DNA of 64,000 nucleotides, taken from NCBI GenBank assembly GCA_039583875.1, contig CM077151.1, positions 116,950,609 through 117,014,608 on the forward strand. Reading direction: 5' to 3'. Positions 1 to 11,255 of this stretch are shown in pieces (position 1 is the first letter of the stretch; each line of letters starts with the position of its first letter). The position numbers and the translations under genes were made by a program. The DNA is from Platanthera guangdongensis. Lineage: Eukaryota > Streptophyta > Magnoliopsida > Asparagales > Orchidaceae. The notes beneath the pieces are model-generated. The model searched no databases and was not told the origin of the DNA. It saw only the letters and a program-made list of their open reading frames with translations.

Positions 1-1238
1 TCGACGATAGTTGAGCTCAGATCGACGATCTCTGTTGCTGTCTAAGTCCAAATCGCTGAGCTCAGTTCGACGATAGCAGAGCTCAGTTCGACGTTTTTCT
101 GATGAGTTAAAGGATTTTCAAGATTCAAATTCAGGACAGTTAAGGAGTTATTCAGCAATTAATTCAGAAGATTTTCTAGCCGTTTTCATTTATTCTGGAC
201 CAAGTTTCAAGGGATTATCAAGGAATGTTTCTTTGGACTTTCCCCCAAAAGACAATTGCAATTAAGGAAGTCAATTAATGACAGGCTAACGGCTATTCTT
301 GACAGAGGATCATTTTCTATTCAGAACCGGGGAATAAAACTCAAGATTTTTGAATCTAACAGATAACACAGACAGCACAGACAAGAAGAACAAAAAAAAT
401 ATTCTCTGGAACAACATCTTTCTCAACACCAACTGTTCACAAGAAAAAGTGTTGTAGACATTCTCTGTCTAAAAGAATTCATACAAGAACACACAACAAA
501 AGGAGATCAACAATCTCAAATCTTCAGATCTCTGTTGATTCAAGTGTTCAAGGCCAACATCATTCAAAGACTCTAGACACCTAACATTTCAGCTGTTGCT
601 GAAATCATCAATTGCTGGAGATCAAATTTCTTAAGGCCTATCACCCTACATCAAAGCTTCATTTCCTGAACATCTCAAGAACTCAGGGGGAGCTTTGACA
701 ACACCAAATCCACATAGTCTTCTCAACTGCTCTGAGAAAGAGAAGACTTGCTTCACTCTCTCATCCCCATCTCTGTAAAGGGTTTTTCAAACTCCCTTCA
801 AAAGTTTGTACTTGGTTTTTGAGCACCTTGTCAAAAGCTCATTGGTGGCAAGACACCTGATCAAAAAATCTGATTTGGTTTTTGAGCACCTTATCAAAAG
901 CTCATTGGTGCCCATGATACCTGATGAACTCATCCTGCAGTGGATTCCTACCTAGGGTGGTAGAAGAGTGGATGTACCCAAGTTTAGGGGAACCACTATA
1001 GCTCCTTGTGTCTTTTGGCTTGCTTGTCTTTATTTTTGTTTCTGGCTGTGATTATTCTGTGATTAGTTAGGATCTGTGATTAGTTTCATTTGTAGGTTGT
1101 AATTAGTTATCTCCTGTGCTTAGGTTTATTATTTGCTTCCCTGTTCACTCAGATTACAACAACTGTTGTAAAAAGTTTTTAAGCACCATACTCTATTCAC
1201 CCTCCCTCTAGAGTATTTCAGATCTAGCTGCACTTTCA
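1..1238 (+). repeat. Element A 5' LTR (left part outside window)
   Basis: It matches the 3' LTR from about 10645 onward, jumping at 10705 to 19147, so roughly 360 bp of its left end is missing. It ends in GCACTTTCA just before the PBS. The first 95 bases are the end of a CGTCGA palindrome array. An AATAAAAC stretch near 331-338 is the only TATA-like candidate and is weak. No coding sequence. Confidence 0.92.
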
Positions 1239-1240
1239 AT

Positions 1241-1252
1241 TGGTATCAGAGA
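1241..1252 (+). other. Primer-binding site of element A
   Basis: TGGTATCAGAGA starts two bases after the LTR end. It is complementary to the 3' end of plant initiator tRNA-Met, the usual primer for copia reverse transcription. Confidence 0.9.
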
Positions 1253-1369
1253 GAGGTTGGTTAAATATACCACATCTCAGTGGTTGCACAGGCTAACACC
1301 TGAACCCTAAGATTCCTAGTTAGATCTATTTTCTTTTGATTTTATTATTAGATTTTGTTTTCACCAATC

Positions 1370-3386
1370 ATGGCCCAAAACAAAGATTATGCTAGCACCA
1401 GACCTACAGTGTGCAATCTGTCTAAGTTTGCACTTTGGAAAGCAAGGATTAGATTATACATGAATTCTATTGACGAGGATATTTTTAATTCTGTTTTGAC
1501 AGTTTGTCCAAGACCTCCAGAGAACACAAGTACAAATGCTGTTCCACCTCCATCAGGAACAGATGCTGATATCAAGAAGTGGAAGGTTGCAGATGCAAAG
1601 GCTATGAACATCTTAGCCCAGACCATGTCTGATGACATCTTTCAAAAGGTGGCTCAATGTAATTCAACAAAGGAAATCTGGGATAAACTCTCTGAAATAG
1701 TCTCAGGCTCAGCTGATGAAAGAAAGGACAGGAGATCCCACCTCATATCTCAATATGAGAATTTCAAGAAGGGAGAAGCTGAATCAGTTGGAGATATGTA
1801 CAATAGACTCAGTCTGATAGTCAGTGAACTCAGGACTTTGGATAAGGAGATATCATTGACTGAACTTAATGACAAAAATCCTAATGTGCTTCCCAAGCAC
1901 TTGGGACTCAAGAATCTGGCCAATCAAGGATGCCAGAAGTCTGAAGGAGATCACCACATAAGCTCTTTTGGGCAAGCTCAAATCTTATGAGCTGCTCATT
2001 AAAAATAGAGAAGAAGAGCAGAAGGCTGCCTCACCAGCCACAAGAAAAGAGAAGACAATAGTTTTCAAAGCAACTGAAGATCAGCCTGAAGACAAAGTCA
2101 CAGGCAATGATGAACTGCTCAGTCTATTGGCCAAAAGATTTTACAAAATGGACAGAAAGGACTTCAGAAGGAGATCATACAAAGAGCATGATAAGCCAAG
2201 GTATGATAAGTCTAACAATAAAGAAATTGTTTGCTTTGGTTGTAGGAAACCAGGGCACATTGTACCTGACTGTCCAGCGAACAAAAATAAGGACAGAAGG
2301 GACAAGAAAGAAAGGAGAAAGGAGAAAGACTTCAAGAAGAATGGCAATGGAAAACCCTCCTCAAGCAAGAACAAACACACAAGGAAGGGATTTGTTGCTG
2401 AATCCTGGAGTGAAACTGAAGAGGAATCAGAAGCCTCATCCAGCTCCAGTGATGATGAAGATGATGCAGAAGAGATGGAGTTCTGTATGAGGGCAATCAA
2501 TGCCTCTCAACATAATTCAAATGAAGAAGAGTCAGAGTCAGACTCAGAGACTCAACTTGAAGAGGACCAGGTAATCAGTTCTTTTGACTTCAATTCAGAG
2601 GACTTTAAATCTGAGTTTAAAGCATTATGTTTAGACTTACTAAAATCTGAGAAAGAAATTATCTCTCTCAGAAATCATTTATCTGAACATAATATCTTAA
2701 AGTCAGAAAATCTCAAACTCTCTAAGGAGTTGGAGTGTTGTATGGAGCAGATAGCTTCACTGAAAGGTGAGCTATCAGAGGCCAAGAAGCTTGAAGAATC
2801 CCTTAATGGGAGAAGTATCAAGCTGATGGACATCACAAGCACAGTGAACTCCATATTCAATAGTATACTGGGCTTGGGTGCTTCATCCAGCCAACCTATA
2901 GTCCTAACAACCCCAATCAAGTTCATTTCTAACAAAGGGAAGGGAGTTGTAGAGGTAGCTAGGAAAAATTCTGATCTGCCTAAGAAAACTAAGTTTCAGC
3001 AGAAATCGTCGAACGGAGCTCGACGATCGCCGAACGCAAATCGACGATCTCAGGTAAAATCATCGAACTCAGGTCGACGATCTCTAATTCCTGAACTCTG
3101 CCACAATCGACCGTCGAACGGAGCTCGACGATCTGACCCAAGATCGTCGAACGCAGCTCCACGATCGTCGAACAGAGATCAGAGCTCTGGAAATTCTTTC
3201 TAGGGCAAATCAAAATCCAATCCTAAGGGTCCTTCATCCCAAATCTTTAACCCTTATACTGAATGGATAATACCTCCAAGGAGATATCATCCTGAAGGTT
3301 ATAAGAGTCAACCTAGGATGTCTTTCATTTCTGAGTTTAAAGGTTATCAACCTAGGCCCAAGGTAAACTGGGTCAAAAACAAATGA
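1370..3386 (+). pseudogene. gag: Element A gag (capsid-nucleocapsid), broken
   Basis: Gag forms the virus-like particle and binds the element RNA. The start is the ATG at 1370 (MAQNKDYAST), the same as in element C. The N-terminal 200 residues resemble the copia gag/UBN2 domain (FALWKARIRLYM, EIWDKLSEI). A CCHC zinc knuckle (C-X2-C-X4-H-X4-C, CFGCRKPGHIVPDC) lies at 2233-2274, followed by Lys-rich, acidic/Ser-rich and coiled-coil-like segments. The last part (3004-3180) is encoded by a CGTCGA array and reads as Arg-Arg-Ser repeats such as SSNGARRS. Breaks: one extra A near 1873 (five A's against four in element C), TAA at 1959-1961 and TAG at 3201-3203. The gag frame then ends at TGA 3384-3386, just before pol, which is in the +1 frame. 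Confidence 0.9.
3004..3180 (+). repeat. CGTCGA palindrome array inside gag of element A
   Basis: Repeated ATCGTCGAACGGAGCTCGAC-type units form short inverted repeats and are translated in the gag frame as SNGARRS-like peptides. The same motif occurs in this element's LTRs and in the spacer before ORF3. Confidence 0.85.
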
Positions 3387-3402
3387 ATTATTTTATGTGC
3401 AG
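3363..3402 (+). promoter_or_regulatory. 40-nt GT...AG segment at the gag/pol frame change (element A)
   Basis: The segment begins AAG|GTAAAC and ends TGTGCAG|GTG. Its length of 40 equals 1 modulo 3, so leaving it out would join the gag frame (Pro-Lys) to the pol frame (Val-Lys-Thr-Tyr-Pro). If it is kept, gag stops at TGA 3384-3386. Elements C and D have the same segment at exactly the same length. It could be a very short intron or the region of a +1 frameshift; 40 nt is shorter than normal plant introns. Confidence 0.5.
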
Positions 3403-6400
3403 GTGAAGACCTATCCAACATCAAACCAGCAATGGTACTTGGATAGTGGGTGCTCTAAGCACATGACAGGAAACAAGGACAACCTCACATCCTTTAAAGG
3501 CAAGCTTGGACCCAAAGTTATTTTTGGTGATTCAGACTTTGGACAAACTAAAGGATATGGTGCAGTCCAGATTGGGACAATAACATTCAAGAAGGTAGCC
3601 TATGTGGAAGGACTGAAGCACAACTTAATAAGCATCAGTCAGCTATGTGATGAAGGCTACCAGGTGACTTTCAGTAAAGCATTATGCAAGATCAAGTTAG
3701 AGGACAACACAACTGTGTTGACAGGTAAAAGGAAAGGTAACATCTATCTAGTAGATTTTCTTTCAACAGATGTAGATATTTGCCTATTTAATTCTGTTTG
3801 TAGACCTAATATTTTATGGCATAAGAGACTAGGACACTTAAACCTTAGAACTATTGCTAGGCTATCCAAGGACAACCTTGTTAGAGGACTACCTTCTGGC
3901 CCCTACAAGAAGGAAGGACTCTGCAGGGCTTTTCAATTAGGCAAGCAAACTAAAAACAGTTTTAAATCACTTAATAAGAGTGATTCACCTAGAATCTTGT
4001 ATCTGTTACACATGGATCTTTTTGGACCCATTACAGTACAAAGCCTAGGAGAGAAATCTTACACCTTAGTAGTTGTAGATGACTTCTCTAGATTCACATG
4101 GGTGTTCTTTCTGAGGAAGAAGTCTGATAACTTTAAGTTTTTGACAGAGTTTCTCAAATGTATACAGATTGAGTTCAATACTCACATTGCCCTGATCAGA
4201 AGTGATCATGGGACAGATTTTGATTCTCTTCTTATGAAAGAGTTCTGTCAAAGTGAAGGGATCAGGCATACTTTCTCAGCTCCTAGAACTCCTCAACAAA
4301 ATGGGGTAGCTGACAGGAAAAATAGAACCCTTATTGAATCTGCCACTACATTGTTGTCAGATGCTCACCTTCCTCTATCTTTTTGGGCAGAGGCAGTGAA
4401 CACCTCCAACTATGTGCTGAATATAGGTTTAATACATAAACTAAAGGGCAAGACTCCATATGAATTACTCAAAGGGAAGAAACCTAAAGTTGATTATTTT
4501 AGAATTTTTGGCTGCATTTGTTATATACATAATAATGACAAGAGATATTTAGCAAAATTTCAAGCTAAAGCTGATGAATGAGTGTTTCTGGGATACTCCA
4601 TGATCAGTAAGACTTATAGGGTTTATAATAAATCATCTCTTAAAATTGAGGAATCTGTTCACATATCATTTGATGAATCTAACATGTCTTTCAAGGAGAA
4701 GAACACTTCTACCATAGAACCCTTGCAGGAACATTCTCTTGTTGAAGATTTGAACAAGTTACAGGTTACTCAAAAAGAGGAAAGCAGTGAAGATGAAGAA
4801 AGCATTCAACATGCTGAAGAAAAACAACTTGAAGATCCAGTTGTTGTACCACAAGAGGAAATAACAACATAGGTTGGTGAACAATCAACACCCCCTATTG
4901 ATTTAGTAACATCAAGAGACCATCCAATTTCCTAAATAATTGGAGACATCTCAGCTGGTGTGCAAACCAGAAATCAGGTCAACCAAAACCTGTTGCACAC
5001 TTGCTTCCTATCTCAAATTGAACCTCAGTCCATTCAAGATGCAGAGCAAGATCCGCACTGGATCATTGCAATACAAGAAGAGTTGCATCAATTTGAAAGT
5101 AACAAAGTTTGGAAACTAGTGCCTAAGCCTAAGGATCACTCCATTGTTGGAATAAAGTGGGTGTTCAGAAACAAATTGGATGATCAAGGAGTAATTGTAA
5201 GGAACAAGGCAAGGCTAGTTGCTCAAGGATATTCTCAAGAAGAAGGCATAGACTATGACCAGACTTTTGCACCAGTGGCAAGATTGGAAGCCATCAGAAT
5301 GTTCTTAGCTTATGCAGCACACAAAGGCTTCAAGGTATATAAGATGGATGTAAAGAGTGCATTTCTCAATGGAGACATCAAAGAAGAATTCTATGTTAGA
5401 CAACCTCCAGGTTTTATCTCTCCAACTTACCCTGATTATGTTTTCAAGTTGAACAAAGCATTATATGGTCTCAAGCAAGCTCCTAGAGCATGGTATGAGA
5501 CCCTAGCATGCTTCCTTCTGGAAAATGGATTTATAAGGGGTAGAGTAGACCAAACTCTTTTCATTAGAACCCATAATTCTCATACCCTACTAGTACAGAT
5601 TTATGTAGATGATATTATTTTTGGCTCTACTGATTCAAAATTATGCAGAAGATTCTCCAACCTAATGCATTCTAAATTTAAAATGAGTAGCATGGGTGAG
5701 CTATCCTTCTTTCTAGGATTGCAAGTCAAACAACATGCTGAAGGCATCTTTATTTCTCAAACCAAATATGCAAATGAATTGGTCAAGAAATTTGGTATGT
5801 CTGAAGCATCTTGCATGAAAACACCTATGCCTACTAATGTTGTATTGGATGCTGATGAACATGGGAAACCTATTGATCAGACAACATATAGAGCAATGAT
5901 TGACTCCTTACTGTACCTTACAGCTAGTAGACCAGATATAATGTTTGCTACATGCATATGTGCTAGATTCCAAGTAAGCCCTAGAGAGTCACACCTAACA
6001 TTAGTTAAAAAGATTCTCAGGTATGTTAAAAGTTGTCCAAATCTAGGTCTCTGGTATCCAAAAGATTTAGCATTTGATTTAACTGGATTTTCTGATGCTG
6101 ATTATGCTGGATGCAGAATTGACAGGAAAAGCATCACTGGAACTTGTCAGTTCCTTGGTGACAGACTTGTCTCTTAGTTTTGCAAGAAACAAACTTCTGT
6201 GTCAACTTCAACTGCTGAAGCTGAATATATGGCTGCAGGCAGTTGTTGTTCACAAATCTTGTGGATTCAAAACCAACTCCTAGACTATGGCTACAACTTA
6301 GAGAAGTCTAAAATCTTTTGTGATAACACTAGTGCTATTTCTATAGCTCAAAATCCAGTCCTCCATAGTAGGACAAAACACATAGAAATTAGGCATCACT

Positions 6401-6555
6401 TTTTAAGGGATAATGTTGAGAAGAATAAAATTGAACTTCAATATATCCCAACTGATTTGCAAAGGGGAGATATTTTCACCAAACTCTTGGATGAAAAGAA
6501 ACACACCTTCTTCCTAAATCAGTTAGGAATGTCAGATGGAGGAAGTCTAAAATAA
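3397..6555 (+). pseudogene. pol: Element A pol (protease-integrase-RT-RNase H), four nonsense codons
   Basis: The polyprotein is about 1,052 residues in one frame. Protease: WYLDSGCSKHMTG with the catalytic DSG near residue 15. Then the GAG-pre-integrase HHCC region, integrase core (HMDLFGP, RSDHGTDF, NGVADRKNR), RT ([20 protein letters not shown]) and RNase H ([28 protein letters not shown]). Breaks: in-frame stops at 4579-4581, 4870-4872, 4933-4935 and 6175-6177. Two integrase key residues are also changed relative to C and D: the last DDE glutamate is Asp (VADRKN instead of VAERKN), and one zinc-binding Cys is Phe (CRAFQLGK instead of CRACQLGK). The frame is otherwise intact, so decay has been by point mutation. 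Confidence 0.94.
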
Positions 6556-7053
6556 GTTCCAAGATTTTAAAACTTTAAAAATTGTCCAAGACTAGGCAAA
6601 CATCTTGATTTTTCTTAGTGTCTAGAGTGTATTTCTGGTCTCTGAACTGCGCTCGACGATTTTCCCCCAGATCGTCGAACGGAGATCGACGATTTCCGAA
6701 ATCGTCGACCTGAGTTCAGCACTTCTCAGATAGTCTGAACTATCTCTTCCGGTCAACGATCGTCGAACGGCGCTCGATGATTTTGTTCCCTGAACTATCG
6801 TCGAACGGAGCTCGACGCTCTCCAATATCGTCGAACGGAGATCGACGATATTGAAGACCTTTCAGATTCCTTTAGAAGCCCCAATCATCGAACTGAGTTC
6901 AACGATCTTTCCTTTTCTGCGTCGAACCCTAATATAAAATTCATTTTTCGCCGTCGTTCTCATTTTACGCTTTCGATTTCTCTGCAAAAATTCTCTTTCC
7001 CTCCAAACATCTCTACACTTGGTCGTTTTGTTTGTTCATTTTTGCAGGTAACC
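6556..7053 (+). promoter_or_regulatory. Spacer between pol and ORF3: CGTCGA array, TATA-like box, leader and acceptor-like site (element A)
   Basis: About 500 bp without an ORF. From 6648 to 6915 it is packed with CGTCGA/TCGACG inverted repeats. TATAAAAT follows at 6933-6940, then a pyrimidine-rich leader (TTCTCTTTCCCTCC) and TTTTTGCAG|GTAACC directly before the ORF3 ATG at 7054. Elements C and D keep the TATA-like box, leader and TTGCAG site in the same order. The arrangement looks like a promoter for a separate ORF3 transcript, or a splice acceptor that would place ORF3 on a subgenomic RNA. Confidence 0.55.
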
Positions 7054-10000
7054 ATGGCCGTCTGTGTTGCTGTTCTTGCCGCAATGAAATTCGATGCTGG
7101 ATTCAATATAGACATGGAGTCTTTCAGCACCACTGATCAAGTTTTTCAAGATATTCTGGAACTATTCAAGGAGCAAAAACTTGCTACCATCATGACCACC
7201 AGAATCAAGTTGGCTGCTGATGAGATTAAGGAGTGGGTCTACACTGCCCACAACCAGGATCAAAACATAATAGTTGGTTCAATTTCTGGAACCCAGGTAC
7301 CTTTGACTCCAGCCATTCTGACAGAAGTTTTTGAGTTAAGTTCTGGAAGAGATTCTGCTGAGTTATCTGGAGAGGAATTTGCTGATTTGCTTGCAAGAAT
7401 GGGTCACTCTGATGCTAACCCTAGCAAGCTGCTGAAGAAGAACCTAGCTGTGGAATACAGGTTCTTGGCTGATGTAGTGGGCAAAGTTTTGTTGGCCAAG
7501 CATTCAGCACATGATACTATCTCTAGGTATCAGCTGTGCTTGATGGGAGCCATTGTGGATAAGAAGCAATTGAACTGGGGAGAGGTCTTCTTTGACCTGA
7601 TTAAGAAGAAACTCAATAAGAACTTTGTGAATTTTGGGAGGATCCTAGGGCTCTTTCTTTAGAATAGATGCCTTACCCTGCTTGTATCATCTGGGATACA
7701 TATTAATGCATCTAAGAGGCTGTCCTGTGCCCTCTTTGGCAAATGGGTCAGGCAGATAACAAAGCCCAACAGGACCTCTGCAAGCACACCTTCAGGCACC
7801 AGGACTGTAACAGTCACTTCCCCTCAAGTCTCTACCCCTACAGATGACTTGCCTACTGCTGCTTCTCCTCCTCCTACTCCAATTCCATCTCCTCCAGTTC
7901 CATCCACCATTCAAACTCCATAAACTATCATCATCTCCAGCCCATCTCCAACATCAATACCATCTCCAATTCCAACTCTACCAGCCACAGAAGAAATCTT
8001 CCATCCATTATATTCCTACCCTCAACTAGACATTGAAACATCATCCACCATTCCATCCTTCAATCTTCTTGATGATTCCTTCATGGATGATTCACCCTCA
8101 TCTCCTCCTGAGCTACCCTCCTCATCAACTTCTTATCAACAACTTCTGCAAGACATTATTGATCAACCCACCTTCACACCCTCTATCTCAATCCCACTAT
8201 CTTCCATTTCCACAATCCCCTCACCTCAACCATCACTTCCCCCATACACCAGCTCTCCACCACCATCACCAATTGCTCATCCATCCCTCTCTACCTCTGC
8301 TCAATTGCCTGCTGAGCAAGTCGATATTCCCGCCCTAGCTGACAAGTTATATGAACTGCTAGCCCCCAGGCTATCACTTCTATTGGAGACCTCCTTGGCT
8401 CCATTACTTCAGTCAGTGGCAGCTCTTTCTGCCAGGCTATCCTCCTTATTTCCTCAGGCAATCCCTCCATCAGTGTGCCTTGATCCAGCATTCTCTGAAT
8501 CTAGGCAGGGGGAGATGCCTCATGAAGTGGTGAGATTTCCTGCTGCTACTGTTTCTTCAGTTCCTGCTGCTGCTACTTATACCCCAAATCAAGCTCTAGT
8601 TTCAACTCCTATAGTTGCTGTCTTTTCAGTAGACCTCAGGTCACTGCTCTCAGATTTTGATTCACTTTATTTCAGTTGTCTTCCAGAGATAGTTGCAGTC
8701 CAGCCCTCAGAGGATCTTTCCAAGGCCATTGTGCCCTTCTCTAGCTGTGACACCAGCATTATTTATTCATTCATAAATACAGTTTATTCTGTTGAGACTT
8801 CTGGTTCCAGCAATGCTGCTGCTATTTCTGTTGCTGCTGCTGTTTGTTCTGATATTGCTGATGATATTCCAATTTCTGAGGATATGCAGACAGAGGCATA
8901 TGATTTTGAGCCTTCTGTTTTTGCTGATGTTATTCCTGCTGTTATTACTGATGTTGAGGCTCATGTATCTGAAAAAGCTTTGTCTGAAACTGTTGCTGCC
9001 CCAACTGCTGCTGATATTACTACTGCTATACCTTCTAAGAGTGTTGCTCCAGAAAACTTTGTGTCTGTTGTTACAACTGCTGCTACAACTTCTGTTGCTG
9101 TTAGTGCTGTATCTGCTGCTGTCACCACTGCTGTTTCATCTGCTCCAACTCAACTTCAGAAAGAATATATGAAAAATATTGATGCTCTACATGATGAGCA
9201 AAGTTCTGAAAGTGATGAATTCAAGACTGATTCTGATGACTCCTCTGCCACTATTTCCAGGAAGAGAAAGGCAAGAAGCAAAGCTATGAAAAGAGTACCT
9301 CCAGCCAAAGTCAAGGACACTAATGACATACCTTATTACATTCTTCATGACTGCCCCATTACTTAGCATTGGATGCAGTATTCCAAGAACCAATTGAAAG
9401 CCATGAAGAAGAAGAGGAAGTATGAGAAAGGATCTTCTCAGTTTCATCATCCTCATCCTCCTCCACCACCTCCTCCTAATGCAGGTGCAGGTGGAAGATC
9501 AGCTGCTCAACCTTATGCTAAAAGTCAAACCCCCTATCAGCCTCATGCAAGATCTTATTATAGGGGAAGCCAGTCTAGAGGTTCTCAATCTAGAAGAGGA
9601 AGTTACAGAGGAAGCCAGAGGGAATTCCAAGTTTACTCAAAAGGCTATTCTAGACAACATCCATACTCTAGGGAAGGACAAGCTTCATCAGACACAACTT
9701 CAGGTCCTTTTCCCTACAAGTTAAAAGAAGTAGTCTCATCGAGAGCTCCTCCAGACAATCCATCCAACAGATATGAGCCTCCAGTGCCCTTTGAAGATCC
9801 AGAAAACAACCCTACTGCTTGGACTGCCAGGATGAAAGAGCTAGCTGCCCTGGATCAAATTAAGAAAGCTAAAGAGCAAGGCAGAGATTCTTCCAACATT
9901 ACTACATTGTCTGAACAAAGAAAGAAAGAACTGGAAAGATATGCATCAAGCATATTCTTTGATTCTGATAGATATATGGAGCTGCATCCTGAAGCTTTTG

Positions 10001-10077
10001 TACCAAGGCCCAAACAACAAACTTCTTTAGGTGCAGCAGATGACAGAAGGTCAAACAAAAGAAGCTCTCAATCCTAA
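7054..10077 (+). pseudogene. Element A ORF3 (post-pol protein of unknown function), three nonsense codons
   Basis: One frame of about 1,007 residues begins MAVCVAVLAAMKF. Residues 1-210 form a conserved domain (WVYTAHNQD, ADVVGKVLLAKHSAHDTISR, LNWGEVFFDLIKK) that resembles the 'putative plant transposon protein' type, judged by eye. Residues 210-480 are Pro/Ser-rich, followed by a long Ala/Val/Thr-rich stretch. A basic cluster (SRKRKARSKAMKRVPPAKVK) near residue 740 could be a nuclear localisation signal. The tail has an Arg/Ser/Gly/Tyr-rich segment (SRGSQSRRGSYRGSQ) and a conserved FEDPENNP...WTARMKELAALDQIKK block. Stops are at 7660-7662, 7921-7923 and 9364-9366. No signal peptide or membrane helix is evident, so an envelope role is not supported. 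Confidence 0.85.
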
Positions 10078-10270
10078 TAGAGAAATCAAACTTATAAAGA
10101 GCAAGGAGAAAGAATAATTATGTAAGGTGACAATCATTCTGAATTCTGAATTCTGTCTGAGATAATATATATCTGTGCTTCTGTAATGTCCTACTTATTG
10201 CATTTCTGTATTGTTGCTTTGTATGTTGTTATTTAATTTTTCCAAGTTCTGTAAATATTAATCCTAACCC

Positions 10271-10284
10271 AAATAGGGGGAGAT
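10271..10284 (+). other. Polypurine tract of element A
   Basis: AAATAGGGGGAGAT lies immediately before the 3' LTR start TGTTGG and is the expected primer site for plus-strand DNA. The 193 bases between ORF3 and this tract hold no other feature. Confidence 0.88.
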
Positions 10285-10705
10285 TGTTGGAACACCCTAT
10301 TACTAATTTATGTCAGGATCACTATGTCTTTAGGAAACCTATCTTTGACCTCCTATATAGATCTAAAGGTCAACTAGAATTGAGTCTAAGGGTTTGTAGT
10401 TAGGTTTGGAAGCTTCCCTCAAGACCAAGGATTTTCAGTTTGGAGACTAAGTCATATCGTCGAGCTCAGTACGACGAATCGTCGAACTCCAATCGACGAT
10501 CGTCTAGCTCAACTTTGACGGATCGTCGAACTCCATTCGACGATCGCTGAGCTCAACTTTAACAAATCGTCGAACTCCATTCGACGATCTGCGAGCTCAG
10601 TTCGACGATCTTGACTCAGTATTGATTCTCTATCTCTGAGCTCAGTTCGACGATAGTTGAGCTCAGATCGACGATCTCTGTTGCTGTCTAAGTCCAAATC
10701 GCTGA
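10285..10705 (+). repeat. Element A 3' LTR, left part
   Basis: It begins TGTTGGAACACCCTATTACT and runs into a CGTCGA array at 10455-10680. There, hairpin units with arms GATCGTCGAA and TTCGACGATC around five bases recur every 43-45 bp. It is cut at 10705 by element B, and the last five bases, gctga (10701-10705), are the target site of B. Confidence 0.93.
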
Positions 10706-11036
10706 TGTTGGGTATTGTATCCACGATTACCTGGATTTAAGGAAGCCCCCTGTCAAGCTAAGATGAATTCACAATGTATTTGATAAACTTTTTCAAGTTG
10801 TACTTGCAGTTTCTCCACGCTAAGTGCACACCAATGTCAGGGTGCAGTAGGTCAATATACACGGGTCTGCACGACGTAATCCCTCGTTGAGCAGATCAGT
10901 GTGTTGGCCTATGTGTACTCTCTCTATTGGAGTGCACTTACTTTCAAGTACAGGGTCGTTCATATGCAAGAGAAGACAAGGAGCATGGAGGATCAAGGAG
11001 CAGCTCCTAGGTGGAAGACGAAAAATCGTCCAAGGC

Positions 11037-11255
11037 AAATTCGACGAGAATCACCAAGTGATTCTCGCCGAATCGACGAGAATCACTTGTGATTCCCGCC
11101 GAACCAGTGGTCAAGCAGCCCATGTATAAAGTAAAATTCGTTGAGAATCGACAAGTGATTCGACGAGAATCACAAACGATTCTCGACGAATCGTCGAGAA
11201 TCACTTGGTGATTCTCGCCGATTCGTCGAGAAACGTCTGCGATTCTCGCCGATTT
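11037..11255 (+). repeat. Inverted-repeat array in element B LTR
   Basis: Back-to-back palindromes: GAGAATCAC-caa-GTGATTCTC, GAGAATCAC-tt-GTGATTCCC, and GATTCTCGACGAATCGTCGA. It lies directly upstream of the TATA box. The copy at about 17940-18155 in the 3' LTR is nearly identical. Confidence 0.85.

Noticed and set aside
2141..2500. Minus-strand ORF with hydrophobic runs opposite gag
   Set aside because: It is the shadow of the Lys- and Asp/Ser-rich coding strand, not an antisense gene.
8792..9172. Leucine-rich ORF that looks like a membrane protein
   Set aside because: It is an alternative frame of the GCT/GTT-rich ORF3 middle; repeated codons create leucine runs in other frames. The same effect appears at 58157-58402.
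7054..10077. Calling ORF3 an envelope gene
   Set aside because: No signal peptide, membrane span or glycoprotein features; position alone is not enough.
10887..11129. ORFs in the B LTR, identical at 17790-18032
   Set aside because: Identity only reflects LTR duplication; the frames cross the palindrome array upstream of the TATA box.
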